DNA of 51,800 nucleotides from JAQXGO01 sp045592445 (GCA_045592445.1 JAZNUV010000048.1:1-51800); one strand, 5' to 3'; positions 15,931 through 25,618 are shown, counted from the stretch's first letter. Translations and numbers: made by a program. The notes: generated by a model from the sequence alone, not told the origin.

Positions 15931-16278
15931 ATGGAAGAACTTTGTACATTCATGCACGCGCATACAGAATTGATTGATGCGGTGCGCGCGGGCATGCCCG
16001 AGGACGAGATTTTGTATGATTTGGCGGAGCTTTATAAAATTTTCGGTGACACTACACGCATTAAAATTTTATATGTGTTATTTTCGGCAGAGATGTGTGT
16101 ATGCGATATTGCACAGCTTCTCGGCATGAGTATGTCCGCTATATCCCATCAGCTTCGCATTTTAAAGCAGGCAAAGCTTGTGCGGTTTCGGCGCGAAGGT
16201 AAAACGGTATTTTACGCTTTGGCGGACGAACATGTCCGCACGATCATTGGGCAGGGCATGGAACATATCGGTGAATAG
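15931..16278 (+). CDS. ArsR/SmtB-family metal-sensing repressor (CadC-like)
   Basis: A 115-residue winged-helix repressor. The ATG at 15931 has AGGAGGG upstream, whereas the earlier in-frame TTG lies in the operator. The DNA-binding part runs from LYKIFGDTTRIKILYVL to SAISHQLRILKQAKLVRFRREGKTVFYAL. The alpha-3 motif MCVCDIAQLL has the CxC expected for soft-metal sensing as in CadC. The N-terminal region adds Cys and His (ELCTFMHAH), and ADEHVRTIIGQGMEHIGE gives an alpha-5-like D/H..H/E set. It therefore probably senses Cd, Pb or Zn. It directly precedes the leader ORF and the P1B ATPase and should autoregulate the operon. Confidence 0.88.
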   Translation: MEELCTFMHAHTELIDAVRAGMPEDEILYDLAELYKIFGDTTRIKILYVLFSAEMCVCDIAQLLGMSMSAISHQLRILKQAKLVRFRREGKTVFYALADEHVRTIIGQGMEHIGE

Positions 16279-16288
16279 GAGAGGGAAT

Positions 16289-16360
16289 ATGAGAAAAATA
16301 TATGTCGCGCCATGTTGGTACGCAGAACTTAAATATGGAGTGGGGGATAAAATAATATGA
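16289..16360 (+). CDS. 23-residue leader ORF coupled to the metal ATPase
   Basis: The short ORF begins MRKIYVAPCWYAELKYG and has a good Shine-Dalgarno (GGAGAGGG, 16278-16285) 3 to 4 bases before its ATG, placed right after the repressor stop. It ends by ATGA overlap with the ATPase start. The start KIYV...C faintly recalls the first strand of a heavy-metal-associated domain, which this ATPase lacks, so it could be a remnant of that domain. A regulatory leader peptide is the other option. The ATPase has only a weaker purine tract GGGGGA before its start, so coupling is plausible. Confidence 0.5.
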   Translation: MRKIYVAPCWYAELKYGVGDKII

Positions 16361-18195
16361 AATTATGGTGGAGGCCGATCATAGCAGCCGTTCTGTTAGC
16401 GGTGATTCTCGCAGTACCCATTCCGGATTCAATGCGGTTTTTTCTGATGCTTGTTCCTTATTTTTTGGCAGGCTTTGATGTATTGTATGCAGCTTGTGGC
16501 GAGATTTTGCACGGCAAGCTTTTAGATGAAAACTTTTTAATGGCAGTTGCAACCGTAGTGGCGTTTTGTAAGGGAGAATACTCCGAGGCAGTTTTTGTGA
16601 TGATATTTTATCAAATAGGGGAGCGCTTTCAGTCAGTCGCCGTTGGAAAAAGCCGTCGCTCTATAAAGGCACTTTTGTCCATTCGGGCAGAGTATGCCCA
16701 TATTGAAAAGAATGGCAAAATTGAAACCGTGTCACCCGAGATGGTAGCGGTAGGAGATGTTTTTGTTGTTCGCCCGGGTGAAAAGGTGCCGACGGACGGC
16801 ATTGTGCTTTCGGGACAATCTACACTTGATGTAGCGGCGCTTACGGGAGAGTCTGTTCCGCGTGCGGTGGGTAACGGGGACCGTGTGCAAAGCGGCTGTA
16901 TCAATATAGACGGAATTTTAAAAGTGCGTGCAGAAGCAACCTATGATGCATCTACGGCGGCAAAGATTCTGGAGCTTGTGCAGTCTGCTGCTAAAGCAAA
17001 GGCAAAGCCGGAGGCTTTTATTACAAAATTTGCCCGTGTATATACGCCCGCTGTTGTTTTGTGTGCGCTTGTTATCGGCGTGATACCGCCGCTTTTTGGG
17101 GGCGAATTTTCAGTGTGGATTTATCGGGCGCTTTCGTTTTTAGTTGTTTCTTGCCCCTGTGCACTGGTGATTTCCGTGCCGCTCGCGTATTTTGGCGGGA
17201 TTGGCGGCAATGCAAAACGCGGCATTTTGATAAAAGGTGCATCCTATTTGGAAGCCTTGGCACAAGCGGAAACCGTTGTATTTGACAAAACGGGCACGCT
17301 GACAAAGGGAGAATTTAAGGTGACGAAAATTCATGCCGAATCTGTATCAGAAGCGATGCTTTTGGCGTATGCGACAGCCTTGGAAGTACACTCGAATCAC
17401 CCCATCGCAAAATCCGTTATGGCAGCGTACGGAAAGGAACCGCCTGTGGCGACGGAAATCCGTGAGGTGGCAGGTGAAGGCATTTCGGCAAAGGTGGATA
17501 ATCAGCAGATTTCAGTCGGCAACATGCGCCTTATGAAAAGGATGGCGGTGCAGTGTAAGATGCCAAAGGAGGCGGGAACTGCCGTACATGTTGCGGTGGA
17601 CGGGCAATACGCGGGGTATCTGATTATTGAGGATGTAATGAAAGAAGACGCAAAAAAAGCAATAGACACATTGAAAAAACTGGGCGTACGTCGCACTGTA
17701 CTTTTGACAGGTGACCGTAAGGAAGTTGGGGACAAGGTCGGTCATGCACTCGGCATAGATGACGTATATGCCGAGCTTATGCCCGCGGAAAAAGCCGCAC
17801 ATCTTGAGACGTACCTTGAAAAGGCAGAAGGATCTGTTCTTTATATTGGGGACGGCATTAACGATGCCCCTGTTTTGGCACGCGCTGATGTAGGCGTTGC
17901 GATGGGGGCTTTCGGTACAGATGCAGCGATTGAGGCGGCCGATGTGGTACTGATGGACGATAAAATTATGAAACTATGTGAAGCAATCCGCCTTGCCAAG
18001 AAAACAAGACGGATTGTGACGGTAAATATTCTGTTCGCCATTGGCATTAAACTGGTTGTTTTGTCCATGAGTGCTTACGGACTTGCCGATATGTGGATGG
18101 CGGTTTTTGCGGATGTAGGCGTGTCCGTACTGGCAGTTTTAAACGCCATGCGAATGCTGAAAAATAAAGTTGATACCACGGCATTAGGAATATAA
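16357..18195 (+). CDS. P1B-type heavy-metal-exporting ATPase (Cd/Zn/Pb class)
   Basis: A 612-residue membrane pump that couples ATP hydrolysis to export of divalent soft metals. It starts directly in the membrane (WWRPIIAAVLLAVILA), so the usual N-terminal metal-binding domain is absent, making it about 100 residues shorter than CadA. It has the A-domain TGES (LTGESVPR, about 166-173), the ion-binding CPC in VSCPCALVISVPL (about 265-277), the phosphorylation site DKTGTLTKG (about 309-317), HP in SNHPIA, and TGDR and GDGINDAPVLA. The last helices end with DVGVSVLAVLNAMR, the Asp/Gly pattern of Zn/Cd pumps. Its 3' end overlaps the convergent nucleoside kinase gene by 12 bases. Confidence 0.9.
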   Translation: MKLWWRPIIAAVLLAVILAVPIPDSMRFFLMLVPYFLAGFDVLYAACGEILHGKLLDENFLMAVATVVAFCKGEYSEAVFVMIFYQIGERFQSVAVGKSRRSIKALLSIRAEYAHIEKNGKIETVSPEMVAVGDVFVVRPGEKVPTDGIVLSGQSTLDVAALTGESVPRAVGNGDRVQSGCINIDGILKVRAEATYDASTAAKILELVQSAAKAKAKPEAFITKFARVYTPAVVLCALVIGVIPPLFGGEFSVWIYRALSFLVVSCPCALVISVPLAYFGGIGGNAKRGILIKGASYLEALAQAETVVFDKTGTLTKGEFKVTKIHAESVSEAMLLAYATALEVHSNHPIAKSVMAAYGKEPPVATEIREVAGEGISAKVDNQQISVGNMRLMKRMAVQCKMPKEAGTAVHVAVDGQYAGYLIIEDVMKEDAKKAIDTLKKLGVRRTVLLTGDRKEVGDKVGHALGIDDVYAELMPAEKAAHLETYLEKAEGSVLYIGDGINDAPVLARADVGVAMGAFGTDAAIEAADVVLMDDKIMKLCEAIRLAKKTRRIVTVNILFAIGIKLVVLSMSAYGLADMWMAVFADVGVSVLAVLNAMRMLKNKVDTTALGI

Positions 18196-19662
18196 AATTG
18201 AACTGCCGCCAATAAATTCACGGAGAATGGAAGTAGGCGGTACAAACTCTGCATCAATTGGGTCAAAGTAATGGATAAAGTCCAAAAGACGCGCGGCATC
18301 TTGTTGATGCACAGGGTGCGAAAGCGCGTTGCGCAGCAAGGCTTCAGCAGGCTTTCGATATACAGAAAATTCGTAGCTTAACGCGGAATTAAAAATAATA
18401 TCCGCTGCATCTTCATACGGGAAGATGTTTTTGATTTCACCCTTTTGCACATCAGGCCACATGTCAAAGGTTCCAATCGCATCCGTATTGCGGAAACGGC
18501 TGTCACGCAGGATGCGACGGATAAGGCGCGTGTCCGTGGGAGAAATCGGATTATAGCGGTCAAAGCCCAAAACTGTCAAGGCGCTGCAATAGATTTTAAA
18601 AGAAGTGCGGGCGGGGATGCCAAGCGTCAGCTTTTCATTCAGGGCGTGAATGCCTTCTACCAAAAGAACAGACCCGCTCGGCAGCGATAAGACGCGACCG
18701 CTCGGTGCACGTTCTCCTGTTGTAAAATCAAAGCGCGGGACCTCGACGGTTTTGCCATCCACAAGGTCAAGAAGCTGACGATTAAAAAGAGCGAAATCAA
18801 TCGCTTCTATATTTTCATAGTTGGGTTTGCCGTTTTCGTCTAACGGCGTTTTACTGCGCCCGAGATAGTAATCATCCAGCGAAATAAGCTGTGGGGAGAT
18901 GCCGTTTGCACGCAGATGCAGCATGAGACGATTTGCGGTTGTGGTTTTTCCCGAGGAAGAAGGACCTGAAATCAGAATCACTTTTTTTTGCAAGATATCA
19001 TTTTTAATGATATCTGCAATCTGCGAGAGGCATTTCTCGTGCATAATTTCAGAAATATTGATACATTCGCTAATCCGCCCGCTGCGTATGGCGCGGTTTA
19101 AATCATATACAGTCTGCATGCCGATGACTTCGCTCCATGCGCGGTAATCACTTATCGTTTGCAGAATTTTTTTGCCGCTGTGAAACGGCTGCATTTTTCC
19201 GCCCAGGGCGGGGTGCGGATAGCGCAAAAGTAGACCGGATTCAAAGGCGACAAGCTCAAAATCAGAAACATACCCTGCGTGCGGCAAAAGCGGACCATAC
19301 ACACTGTAATAGTGTCCGCCTGTTTCAAACAGCGTCATGGAAGAAGAGGGCGTGCTTTTGAGATTTGCGGCTTCGGTTAAATCACCGCTTTCTTGTAAAA
19401 GGCGAATGGCTTCGTCAGTCGGAACAGATATTGTTTTAAGCGGAAAGTTTTCCTCAATCAGACGATGCATTTCTTTTGAAAGCGCTTGAATATCCGCCTC
19501 ACGGATTACATAACCGGGGATTTCACAATAGGTGGAACGGTTTACGGATTGGTGCACGTCCATCACACGTCCCGGCAAAATGCGCTCCTTTGCGGCAATC
19601 AGTAAAAACAAAAGACTTTGTCGATATGCTCTGTAATCAGAATCCTTTTCTAAAAATGCCAT
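18184..19662 (-). CDS. Uridine kinase-like nucleoside kinase with ThrRS-like N-terminal domain
   Basis: A 492-residue protein. The ATG at 19662 is used because AAGGATG stands upstream and earlier codons overlap hemZ. Residues about 40-200 (HQSVNRSTYCEIPGYVI and the following E-R-rich helices) resemble the second N-terminal domain of threonyl-tRNA synthetase. Residues about 240-460 form a uridine kinase/phosphoribulokinase P-loop domain with ILISGPSSSGKTTTANRL, SLDDYYLGR and VEGIHALN. Such fusions are frequent in Clostridia and are annotated as nucleoside kinases, substrate unproved. It is the last gene of the recJ operon and overlaps the ATPase tail to tail by 12 bases with no terminator between. 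Confidence 0.8.
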   Translation of the reverse strand: MAFLEKDSDYRAYRQSLLFLLIAAKERILPGRVMDVHQSVNRSTYCEIPGYVIREADIQALSKEMHRLIEENFPLKTISVPTDEAIRLLQESGDLTEAANLKSTPSSSMTLFETGGHYYSVYGPLLPHAGYVSDFELVAFESGLLLRYPHPALGGKMQPFHSGKKILQTISDYRAWSEVIGMQTVYDLNRAIRSGRISECINISEIMHEKCLSQIADIIKNDILQKKVILISGPSSSGKTTTANRLMLHLRANGISPQLISLDDYYLGRSKTPLDENGKPNYENIEAIDFALFNRQLLDLVDGKTVEVPRFDFTTGERAPSGRVLSLPSGSVLLVEGIHALNEKLTLGIPARTSFKIYCSALTVLGFDRYNPISPTDTRLIRRILRDSRFRNTDAIGTFDMWPDVQKGEIKNIFPYEDAADIIFNSALSYEFSVYRKPAEALLRNALSHPVHQQDAARLLDFIHYFDPIDAEFVPPTSILREFIGGSSILYS

Positions 19663-19678
19663 ACAATCACATCCTTTT

Positions 19679-21085
19679 TTAAGATTGCAACTTACGATAT
19701 TCATCCTTACGTCGTAAAATTTCATCAAATTGATGTACATAGGCATCGTCATGCTTAAAGTTAAAAACGCGCACAACCTTGTCAGGCAAAAGAAGGCGAC
19801 TGACGCCGCCTGCGCCAAGCGCAAAAATATTGGCGCAATCCGTCATCGTTACGGTATTGTAAAAACAACTTTTCCCGGGGTGTGCGTAGCCCACGTTCTC
19901 AAGATTGCCGACAGTTGCCTTTTGCCGATACATATAGTATGGCACATAGCCGTCTTCCATGGCGCATTTTTGCGCGTATGAAACCATATCGGCAGCATCA
20001 TGCGGTTGGGGGAGTGCACCTTCTTTTTTTAAGTAGGAAGCACGTTTTAAATACAGCGTATGCACAGTAAGGCTTTCGGGTGTAAGCGAACGAATTTGAT
20101 CCAGCGTTTCGCGGAACATCGAAAAATCTTCACCGGGCAGACCGGCAATTAAATCTGTGTTAATATCCGTAAAGCCTGCACGGCGCGCCAGGGAATAGGC
20201 ACGAAAAAAATCTTCTGCCGAATGGCGACGACCGATACGTCGCAGCGTTTCGTCATGCAACGTTTGTGGGTTTATGCTGATGCGGGTTGTCCCATATTCC
20301 AATAAAATAGAAAGCTTTTCCGCATCAATTGTATCAGGGCGACCTGCTTCCACTGTCAATTCAAGATTGGAAGGCATGCGGAAAGAATTGCGCACAGTGG
20401 ATAAAAGCGTACGGAGAAGGGGTGCGGAAAGCGCGGTCGGTGTACCGCCGCCGATATAAACGGCTCGAAGAGAGAGTGACAGCTCCCGTATCAATTCGGC
20501 TGTGCGTTCAATTTCCAATACAAGATGCTTGATATACGATTCTTGCGTAGCAACTGCACCCGTATCCGAAATAAACGAGCAGTATGCGCAACGGGAAGGG
20601 CAGTAGGGAATGCCGATGTAAACGACAACGTCGCGCGGATTTTTCGGATACAGTTCCTCGTGCTTGGCAACGGAAAGGGCAAGTTCAGCTTTTTCAGGGT
20701 GTGCAAGATAGGTGGTTTGCAAAATTTCACGTACCCTCTCGGCGGGCAGACCTAAATCGAAATAGTCCCGTACAAGCTTTACGGGACGTACCCCTGTAAG
20801 AATGCCCCACGGTGCGGGCAAATCCGAAAGCGGGCGTAGTGCAAAAAAAACACTCCGCTTTACAAGATTGCCACGGTCGCGTTTTGTCGCGGCTTCTTTT
20901 TTGGGGCAACTTTCTGTGTGTATATTAACTTTCCCATCTACTTCCGCTTCCGTTGTGACGGATACAATTTCGTCTGTTTCGGTAAGCGTTGTGACAAGGT
21001 GGACATTTGTATGGTTAGGAAAGAAAAGCAAAAGAATTTGCTCTGCTTTGTATTGAAGAGTATGACCATGCGATTCTATTTTCAA
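19679..21085 (-). CDS. hemZ: HemZ-type coproporphyrinogen III oxidase-like radical SAM protein
   Basis: A 468-residue radical S-adenosylmethionine enzyme. The Fe-S motif is CPSRCAYC (about residues 163-170, CxxxCxxC), followed by YIGGGTPTAL (about 211-220) and the HemN-like TVEAGRPDTID and INTDLIAGLPGEDFSMF segments. HemZ-like proteins are annotated as oxygen-independent coproporphyrinogen dehydrogenases, although several clostridial copies may have other roles. Translation starts at a TTG (21085) directly after the stop of the MBL gene, with GGGAGTGGGAA inside that gene as ribosome site. There are no other haem genes nearby. Confidence 0.82.
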   Translation of the reverse strand: MKIESHGHTLQYKAEQILLLFFPNHTNVHLVTTLTETDEIVSVTTEAEVDGKVNIHTESCPKKEAATKRDRGNLVKRSVFFALRPLSDLPAPWGILTGVRPVKLVRDYFDLGLPAERVREILQTTYLAHPEKAELALSVAKHEELYPKNPRDVVVYIGIPYCPSRCAYCSFISDTGAVATQESYIKHLVLEIERTAELIRELSLSLRAVYIGGGTPTALSAPLLRTLLSTVRNSFRMPSNLELTVEAGRPDTIDAEKLSILLEYGTTRISINPQTLHDETLRRIGRRHSAEDFFRAYSLARRAGFTDINTDLIAGLPGEDFSMFRETLDQIRSLTPESLTVHTLYLKRASYLKKEGALPQPHDAADMVSYAQKCAMEDGYVPYYMYRQKATVGNLENVGYAHPGKSCFYNTVTMTDCANIFALGAGGVSRLLLPDKVVRVFNFKHDDAYVHQFDEILRRKDEYRKLQS

Positions 21086-21700
21086 TTATTCCCACTCCCA
21101 ATTAAAATTCATAAACGGATTATGCGCCATTTCCGCTTCAATGGTGGATGCACCCTCGTGCCCGGGATATACACGCGTATGCGGCGGAAGATTCCTGAGG
21201 CGTTTTAGGGAGGTTTGCATTTTTATTTTATTCTCACGTTCGAAAATGCCGACAGTGCCACAAAACAGGGTATCACCCGAAAAAAGACAGTCTCCGATCA
21301 GAAAACATGAACTGCCCTCAGTATGCCCGGGGGTAGCAAGCACGCGAACCGAAAGACTTCCCCATGTAAAGTGCTGGTTATCCGTAAAAAGAACGTCGGG
21401 TGTGCAAGCTTCAAACGGGAATCCAAAGCGTGCGGCATGGCTCTCGCGCGGACCGCAAAGCATAGCACTGTCTTTTTCATGCACATATAAGGGTGCGCCT
21501 GATAATGCCTTAAGATGCGCCGCACCGCCCGCATGGTCAAAGTGTCCGTGCGTCAGAAGTATGGCATCGATATGCTTTTCGGCACGCTCCCAAATTTCCT
21601 CGGCTGCGCCGCCGGGGTCAATTACAATTGTGGAAGTAGCATCCGAAACAATATAAGCATTCGCGCCGAGTGGCGGACAAGACAATATCTTTATATCCAT
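21086..21700 (-). CDS. Metallo-beta-lactamase-fold hydrolase (glyoxalase II-like)
   Basis: A 204-residue cytosolic MBL protein. The dinuclear metal site is shown by THGHFDHAGG (about 51-60), TPGHTEGSSCF (about 124-134), the bridging Asp in LFSGDTLF and YPGHEGAS near the C-terminus. These fit the glyoxalase II or persulfide-dioxygenase-like subgroup, which hydrolyses thioesters such as S-lactoylglutathione analogues. The substrate is unknown here. It lies between rel and hemZ, a common arrangement in Firmicutes. The Shine-Dalgarno is AGGAGA. Confidence 0.85.
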   Translation of the reverse strand: MDIKILSCPPLGANAYIVSDATSTIVIDPGGAAEEIWERAEKHIDAILLTHGHFDHAGGAAHLKALSGAPLYVHEKDSAMLCGPRESHAARFGFPFEACTPDVLFTDNQHFTWGSLSVRVLATPGHTEGSSCFLIGDCLFSGDTLFCGTVGIFERENKIKMQTSLKRLRNLPPHTRVYPGHEGASTIEAEMAHNPFMNFNWEWE

Positions 21701-21715
21701 AAAGCATCTCCTGAT

Positions 21716-23890
21716 TTATTGGTGCAGACGTATTATGTTGAATACGCCCGGAATGGTATAGAGCCTTTTAATAACAGCGTTTAGTTGTTCTGCGCTTGTA
21801 ATTTCAATTGTAAGCGTAATAATCGCCATTTTGTTTTTCTGTGAGCGGGATGTTAAGGCAGTAATACTGAGCTTGTGTTCATTGATTGCATTTGTAATAT
21901 CAGCAAGAAGCCCTGCGCGATCCGTAGATTCAATCTGAATATCGGATAAATACGTGCCCTTTTGGTTTTCCGTCCAGTAACACTCAATGAGCCTGCCGCG
22001 TTCCTCCGCAGGCAGCTTTTCAGCCTGCACGTTCACACAGTCACAACGGTGTACAGATACGCCGCGGCCCTTTGTAATGTAGCCGATAATTTGGTCGCCG
22101 GGAATCGGCATACAACATTTAGAAAGGCGGACAAGGCAGTTGTCAATACCGTGGACAGCAATACTGGAGTTGCCGTTTATCTTCTTGACGGGCTCAAGCT
22201 GCAGCTTGATTTCTTCATCCTTGACGGCTTCTTTTCTATATTCTTTAAGGCGTGTTACAATCTTAAGGGCAGAAATACTGCCGTAGCCAAGTGCCGCATA
22301 CATGTCATCTGTGTTGGCAAAGCTGTAACGCCGTAAACACTGTTCCATATACTTTTTATCACAAAGCTGGGCGGCGGTATAGCCTTGTCGCTTGAGTTCT
22401 TTTTCAAGAAGGTCTTTACCCTTTTCAATATTTTCCTCGCGCATTTCACGTTTGAGCCAACCGTTAATTTTTGTTTTTGCCTGATTGGTTTTACAGATTT
22501 TAAGCCAATCACGACTCGGCCCGTGTACGGATGCGGAGGTCAAAACCTCCACGATATCACCTGTGACAAGTTGATAATCAAGCGGGACAATTTTGGAATT
22601 CACTTTTGCCCCCATCATCTTACACCCAACGGCGCTGTGAATGGCAAAGGCAAAGTCGATAGGCGTGGAGCCCGCAGGAAGATTGATAACATCGCCCCGT
22701 GGCGTGAATACAAATACCTCGTCGGTGAAAAGGTCAATTTTGAGTGTGCGCATAAATTCCTCTTCATCGGTAAGGTCCTTTTGAATCTCGAGCAGCTGAC
22801 GAATCCAGGAGAATTTTGCATCTGACGCGTCTTTTTCAGTACGACCTTCTTTATACTTCCAATGCGCCGCTATCCCATTTTCGGCTGTGCGGTGCATTTC
22901 AAAGGTACGAATTTGGATTTCGCAGGGACTGCCCTCAGGCCCCATAACCGTAGTGTGCAAGGATTGATACATGTTGGGCTTTGGCATGGCAATATAATCT
23001 TTAAAGCGACCCGGAATCGGCACATAAAGCTCATGCACCATGCCTAAAACGGTGTAACAGTCACTCACACTGTCCACAATAATACGTACCGCAAATAAAT
23101 CATAAATTTCGTCAATGGATTTATTTTGCGTATACATTTTTTTGAAAATACTGTAAAAACTTTTGGCGCGCCCCTCTATTTTATAGTGAATACCCATTGT
23201 GGTAAGGCGTTCGCAAAGTGCGGCTTTAATGGTTTCAATGTACGCATCGCGCTCGTTTTTTTTCTGATTGATACTCTCAACAATTTCATAATACGCAACT
23301 GAATCGAGATGGCGGAGTGATAAATCCTCAAGTTCCCATTTAATTTTAAAAATACCGAGCCTGTGGGCAAGCGGTGCATAGACCTCAAGCGTTTCGCGCG
23401 CTTTAATCAGGCGTTTTTCGGGTGCCATATTTTTAAGCGTGCGCATATTGTGCAATCTGTCCGCAAGCTTTATCAAAATAACGCGAATATCCTTTGCCAT
23501 AGCGAGGAACATCTTACGAAGGCTTTCGATTTGCTGCTCCGCCTTGTCGGTAAACTGAATCTTATCAAGCTTTGTAACGCCTTCTACCAAGAGAGCGACA
23601 TTTTCACCGAAATCACGCTTTATATCGTCAAAGGTGATCGGGGTGTCCTCGATAATATCATGAAGTAGTGCGGCAACCAGTGCTTCCATATCGAGTTCCA
23701 TTTCCGTCAGAATAAGCGCTACTGTAACGGGATGTGTAATATAAGGCTCACCCGATTCGCGCTTTTGCCCCCGATGCATATCGCGTGCAAAAGAAAAGGC
23801 GCGGTCAAGAACGCTAAAATCAGCATTTGGCTGATAGGCACGTATTTTTTCTTTTAACTGCGCGTAGAGCGCGTCATAACTTGTAAGCAT
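21716..23890 (-). CDS. rel: Bifunctional (p)ppGpp synthetase/hydrolase Rel
   Basis: A 724-residue RelA/SpoT homologue that makes and degrades the alarmone (p)ppGpp in the stringent response. The HD hydrolase domain has HPVTVALIL, LLHDIIEDT and KLADRLHNMRTL (about 50-150). The synthetase domain has RAKSFYSIFKKM and GRFKDYIAMPKPNMYQSLHT (about 230-315). The RFKD sequence is the RxKD form typical of bifunctional enzymes. A TGS domain (about 385-445) and a C-terminal ACT domain (about 650-720) complete the standard order. The Shine-Dalgarno is AGGAGGAACC. It follows recJ after 8 bases. The apt gene often found between them in Firmicutes is absent. Confidence 0.96.
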   Translation of the reverse strand: MLTSYDALYAQLKEKIRAYQPNADFSVLDRAFSFARDMHRGQKRESGEPYITHPVTVALILTEMELDMEALVAALLHDIIEDTPITFDDIKRDFGENVALLVEGVTKLDKIQFTDKAEQQIESLRKMFLAMAKDIRVILIKLADRLHNMRTLKNMAPEKRLIKARETLEVYAPLAHRLGIFKIKWELEDLSLRHLDSVAYYEIVESINQKKNERDAYIETIKAALCERLTTMGIHYKIEGRAKSFYSIFKKMYTQNKSIDEIYDLFAVRIIVDSVSDCYTVLGMVHELYVPIPGRFKDYIAMPKPNMYQSLHTTVMGPEGSPCEIQIRTFEMHRTAENGIAAHWKYKEGRTEKDASDAKFSWIRQLLEIQKDLTDEEEFMRTLKIDLFTDEVFVFTPRGDVINLPAGSTPIDFAFAIHSAVGCKMMGAKVNSKIVPLDYQLVTGDIVEVLTSASVHGPSRDWLKICKTNQAKTKINGWLKREMREENIEKGKDLLEKELKRQGYTAAQLCDKKYMEQCLRRYSFANTDDMYAALGYGSISALKIVTRLKEYRKEAVKDEEIKLQLEPVKKINGNSSIAVHGIDNCLVRLSKCCMPIPGDQIIGYITKGRGVSVHRCDCVNVQAEKLPAEERGRLIECYWTENQKGTYLSDIQIESTDRAGLLADITNAINEHKLSITALTSRSQKNKMAIITLTIEITSAEQLNAVIKRLYTIPGVFNIIRLHQ

Positions 23891-23898
23891 GGTTCCTC

Positions 23899-25587
23899 CT
23901 AAAGCTTTCTTATATCGTGTAAAATCATTTGCGGCGTCATGTTGCCGCCGTATGTATTGATTTGCAGCTCCCCGACCACATCCACCCTGTCACCACGACA
24001 AAGGGTGCAGGCAAGGGCACCTTTTCCAAAGAAAATGGCATCGACAGCCGCGCCATCCTTCCAAAGTCGTAAAAACAGATGCTTTTGGTCCCGCGAGGTT
24101 CGAATAGAAGATATTTGTACGCACTCTGTTAAAAATATCGGACGTGCGTTGCCTGCCCCGAACGGCTCCAAAAGCGACAAATTTTTTGCGAGTTCCAAAA
24201 GAGGTTCGGAGAGGGATAAGGGCGCGTCAATATCCAAAACCGGTTGCATCTCCTCGTCGGAAAGAATCGTGTCCGCATAACGGTTTATAGCCGCATCAAA
24301 AGCGTCAATATTTGCTGTAGGAAGCGTAAGCCCTGCCGCTGATGCGTGGCCACCGAAGCGCGACAGTGTGTCGGCACAGGCTTGTAGCGCTTCATAAAGA
24401 TTCAGCCCTGCGACAGAACGACCGGACCCCTTGGATGTGCCACCATCCTCAGAAATTAAAATTGTACTTTTATAATACTGCTCCGTAATTTTGGAGGCAA
24501 TAATACCAATGATGCCGTGATGCCAACCTGCGGCGTGGAGTACAATGACCTTTTTTTCTTTGTAATCGCCGTTTTCAATATAAGATTGCGCCTCTTTATA
24601 AATTTCGTCACCGATTGCTTTGCGTTTTGCATTTTGTGCATCGAGTTCTGCGGCTATTTCTGCCGCCTTTGCGCCATCCTCTGTCAGCAGTAATTCCACG
24701 GCAGGTGAACTGTCACCCATTCTGCCGGCGGCGTTAATGCGCGGGGCAACACCAAAACTGATTTGATATGATGAAAGGCTTTCGGGGGCAATGGCGGAAA
24801 CTTCACAGAGCGCGGCAATGCCGACAGACGGCATTTTTCGCATTTTGCGAATGCCCAAAGCGGCAAGCGCACGGTTTTCCCCCGTTAGCGGTACCACGTC
24901 TGCAATCGTAGCAAGTGCGACTATATCTGCATAACGCGAAACCGCCTCACGTGTATCCTTTAAAAGCGCGCAAGCAAGCTTAAAGGCAACGCCACAGCCC
25001 GCAAGTGATTTATAAGGGTACGAGCAATCCAATCGTTTGGGATTGATGACCGCATGTGCCGCGGGTAACGTATCGGGGACAGTGTGATGGTCCGTTACAA
25101 TTGTGTCAATACCGAGATTTGCAGCTACGGAAACCTCCTCGGCAGCGGTAATGCCGGTATCCACAGTCACAATCAGGTTTGTACCGCGTTCGGCAATACG
25201 GCGGATGGCAGCGGAATTCAGACCATACCCCTCCGTTTCGCGATCAGGAATATAAAAGTCGCACCGCGCACCAAGACTTTGCAGACACGAAAGGAGAAGG
25301 GCAACGGAGGAAATCCCGTCTACATCATAGTCGCCATACACCGTAATTAGTTCATTTTTTTTGATTGCCGTTTCGATGCGCAAAACCGCCTTATCCATAT
25401 CCCGAAGGAGAAAGGGGTCATAAAGTGCTGCGAGGCCACCTGTAAAATATGTGCGTACCGCGTCAGGTGCGATGCCACGCTCAGCAAGCAGTAGCGCTAA
25501 AATCGGAGAAACCCCTGATGCGGCGCGGATTGCTTCCACTTCATGTTCATCTACGGCAGTATATAGTAGATTCCATCTTTTATTCAA
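23899..25587 (-). CDS. recJ: Single-stranded-DNA-specific exonuclease RecJ
   Basis: A 562-residue DHH-family 5'-3' exonuclease in recombination and mismatch repair. It shows ITVYGDYDVDGISSVALL (about 80-97, motif I), VTVDTGI (about 139-145), the DHH motif TIVTDHHTVPD (about 156-166) and the DHHA1 glycine motif SRFGGHASAAGLTLP (about 408-422). Translation starts at a TTG (25587) with AAGGTGC upstream. It heads the operon recJ-rel-MBL-hemZ-nucleoside kinase. Confidence 0.95.
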   Translation of the reverse strand: MNKRWNLLYTAVDEHEVEAIRAASGVSPILALLLAERGIAPDAVRTYFTGGLAALYDPFLLRDMDKAVLRIETAIKKNELITVYGDYDVDGISSVALLLSCLQSLGARCDFYIPDRETEGYGLNSAAIRRIAERGTNLIVTVDTGITAAEEVSVAANLGIDTIVTDHHTVPDTLPAAHAVINPKRLDCSYPYKSLAGCGVAFKLACALLKDTREAVSRYADIVALATIADVVPLTGENRALAALGIRKMRKMPSVGIAALCEVSAIAPESLSSYQISFGVAPRINAAGRMGDSSPAVELLLTEDGAKAAEIAAELDAQNAKRKAIGDEIYKEAQSYIENGDYKEKKVIVLHAAGWHHGIIGIIASKITEQYYKSTILISEDGGTSKGSGRSVAGLNLYEALQACADTLSRFGGHASAAGLTLPTANIDAFDAAINRYADTILSDEEMQPVLDIDAPLSLSEPLLELAKNLSLLEPFGAGNARPIFLTECVQISSIRTSRDQKHLFLRLWKDGAAVDAIFFGKGALACTLCRGDRVDVVGELQINTYGGNMTPQMILHDIRKL

Positions 25588-25618
25588 AGTAGCACCTTCA
25601 TAAAAATCATTTCTTTAT

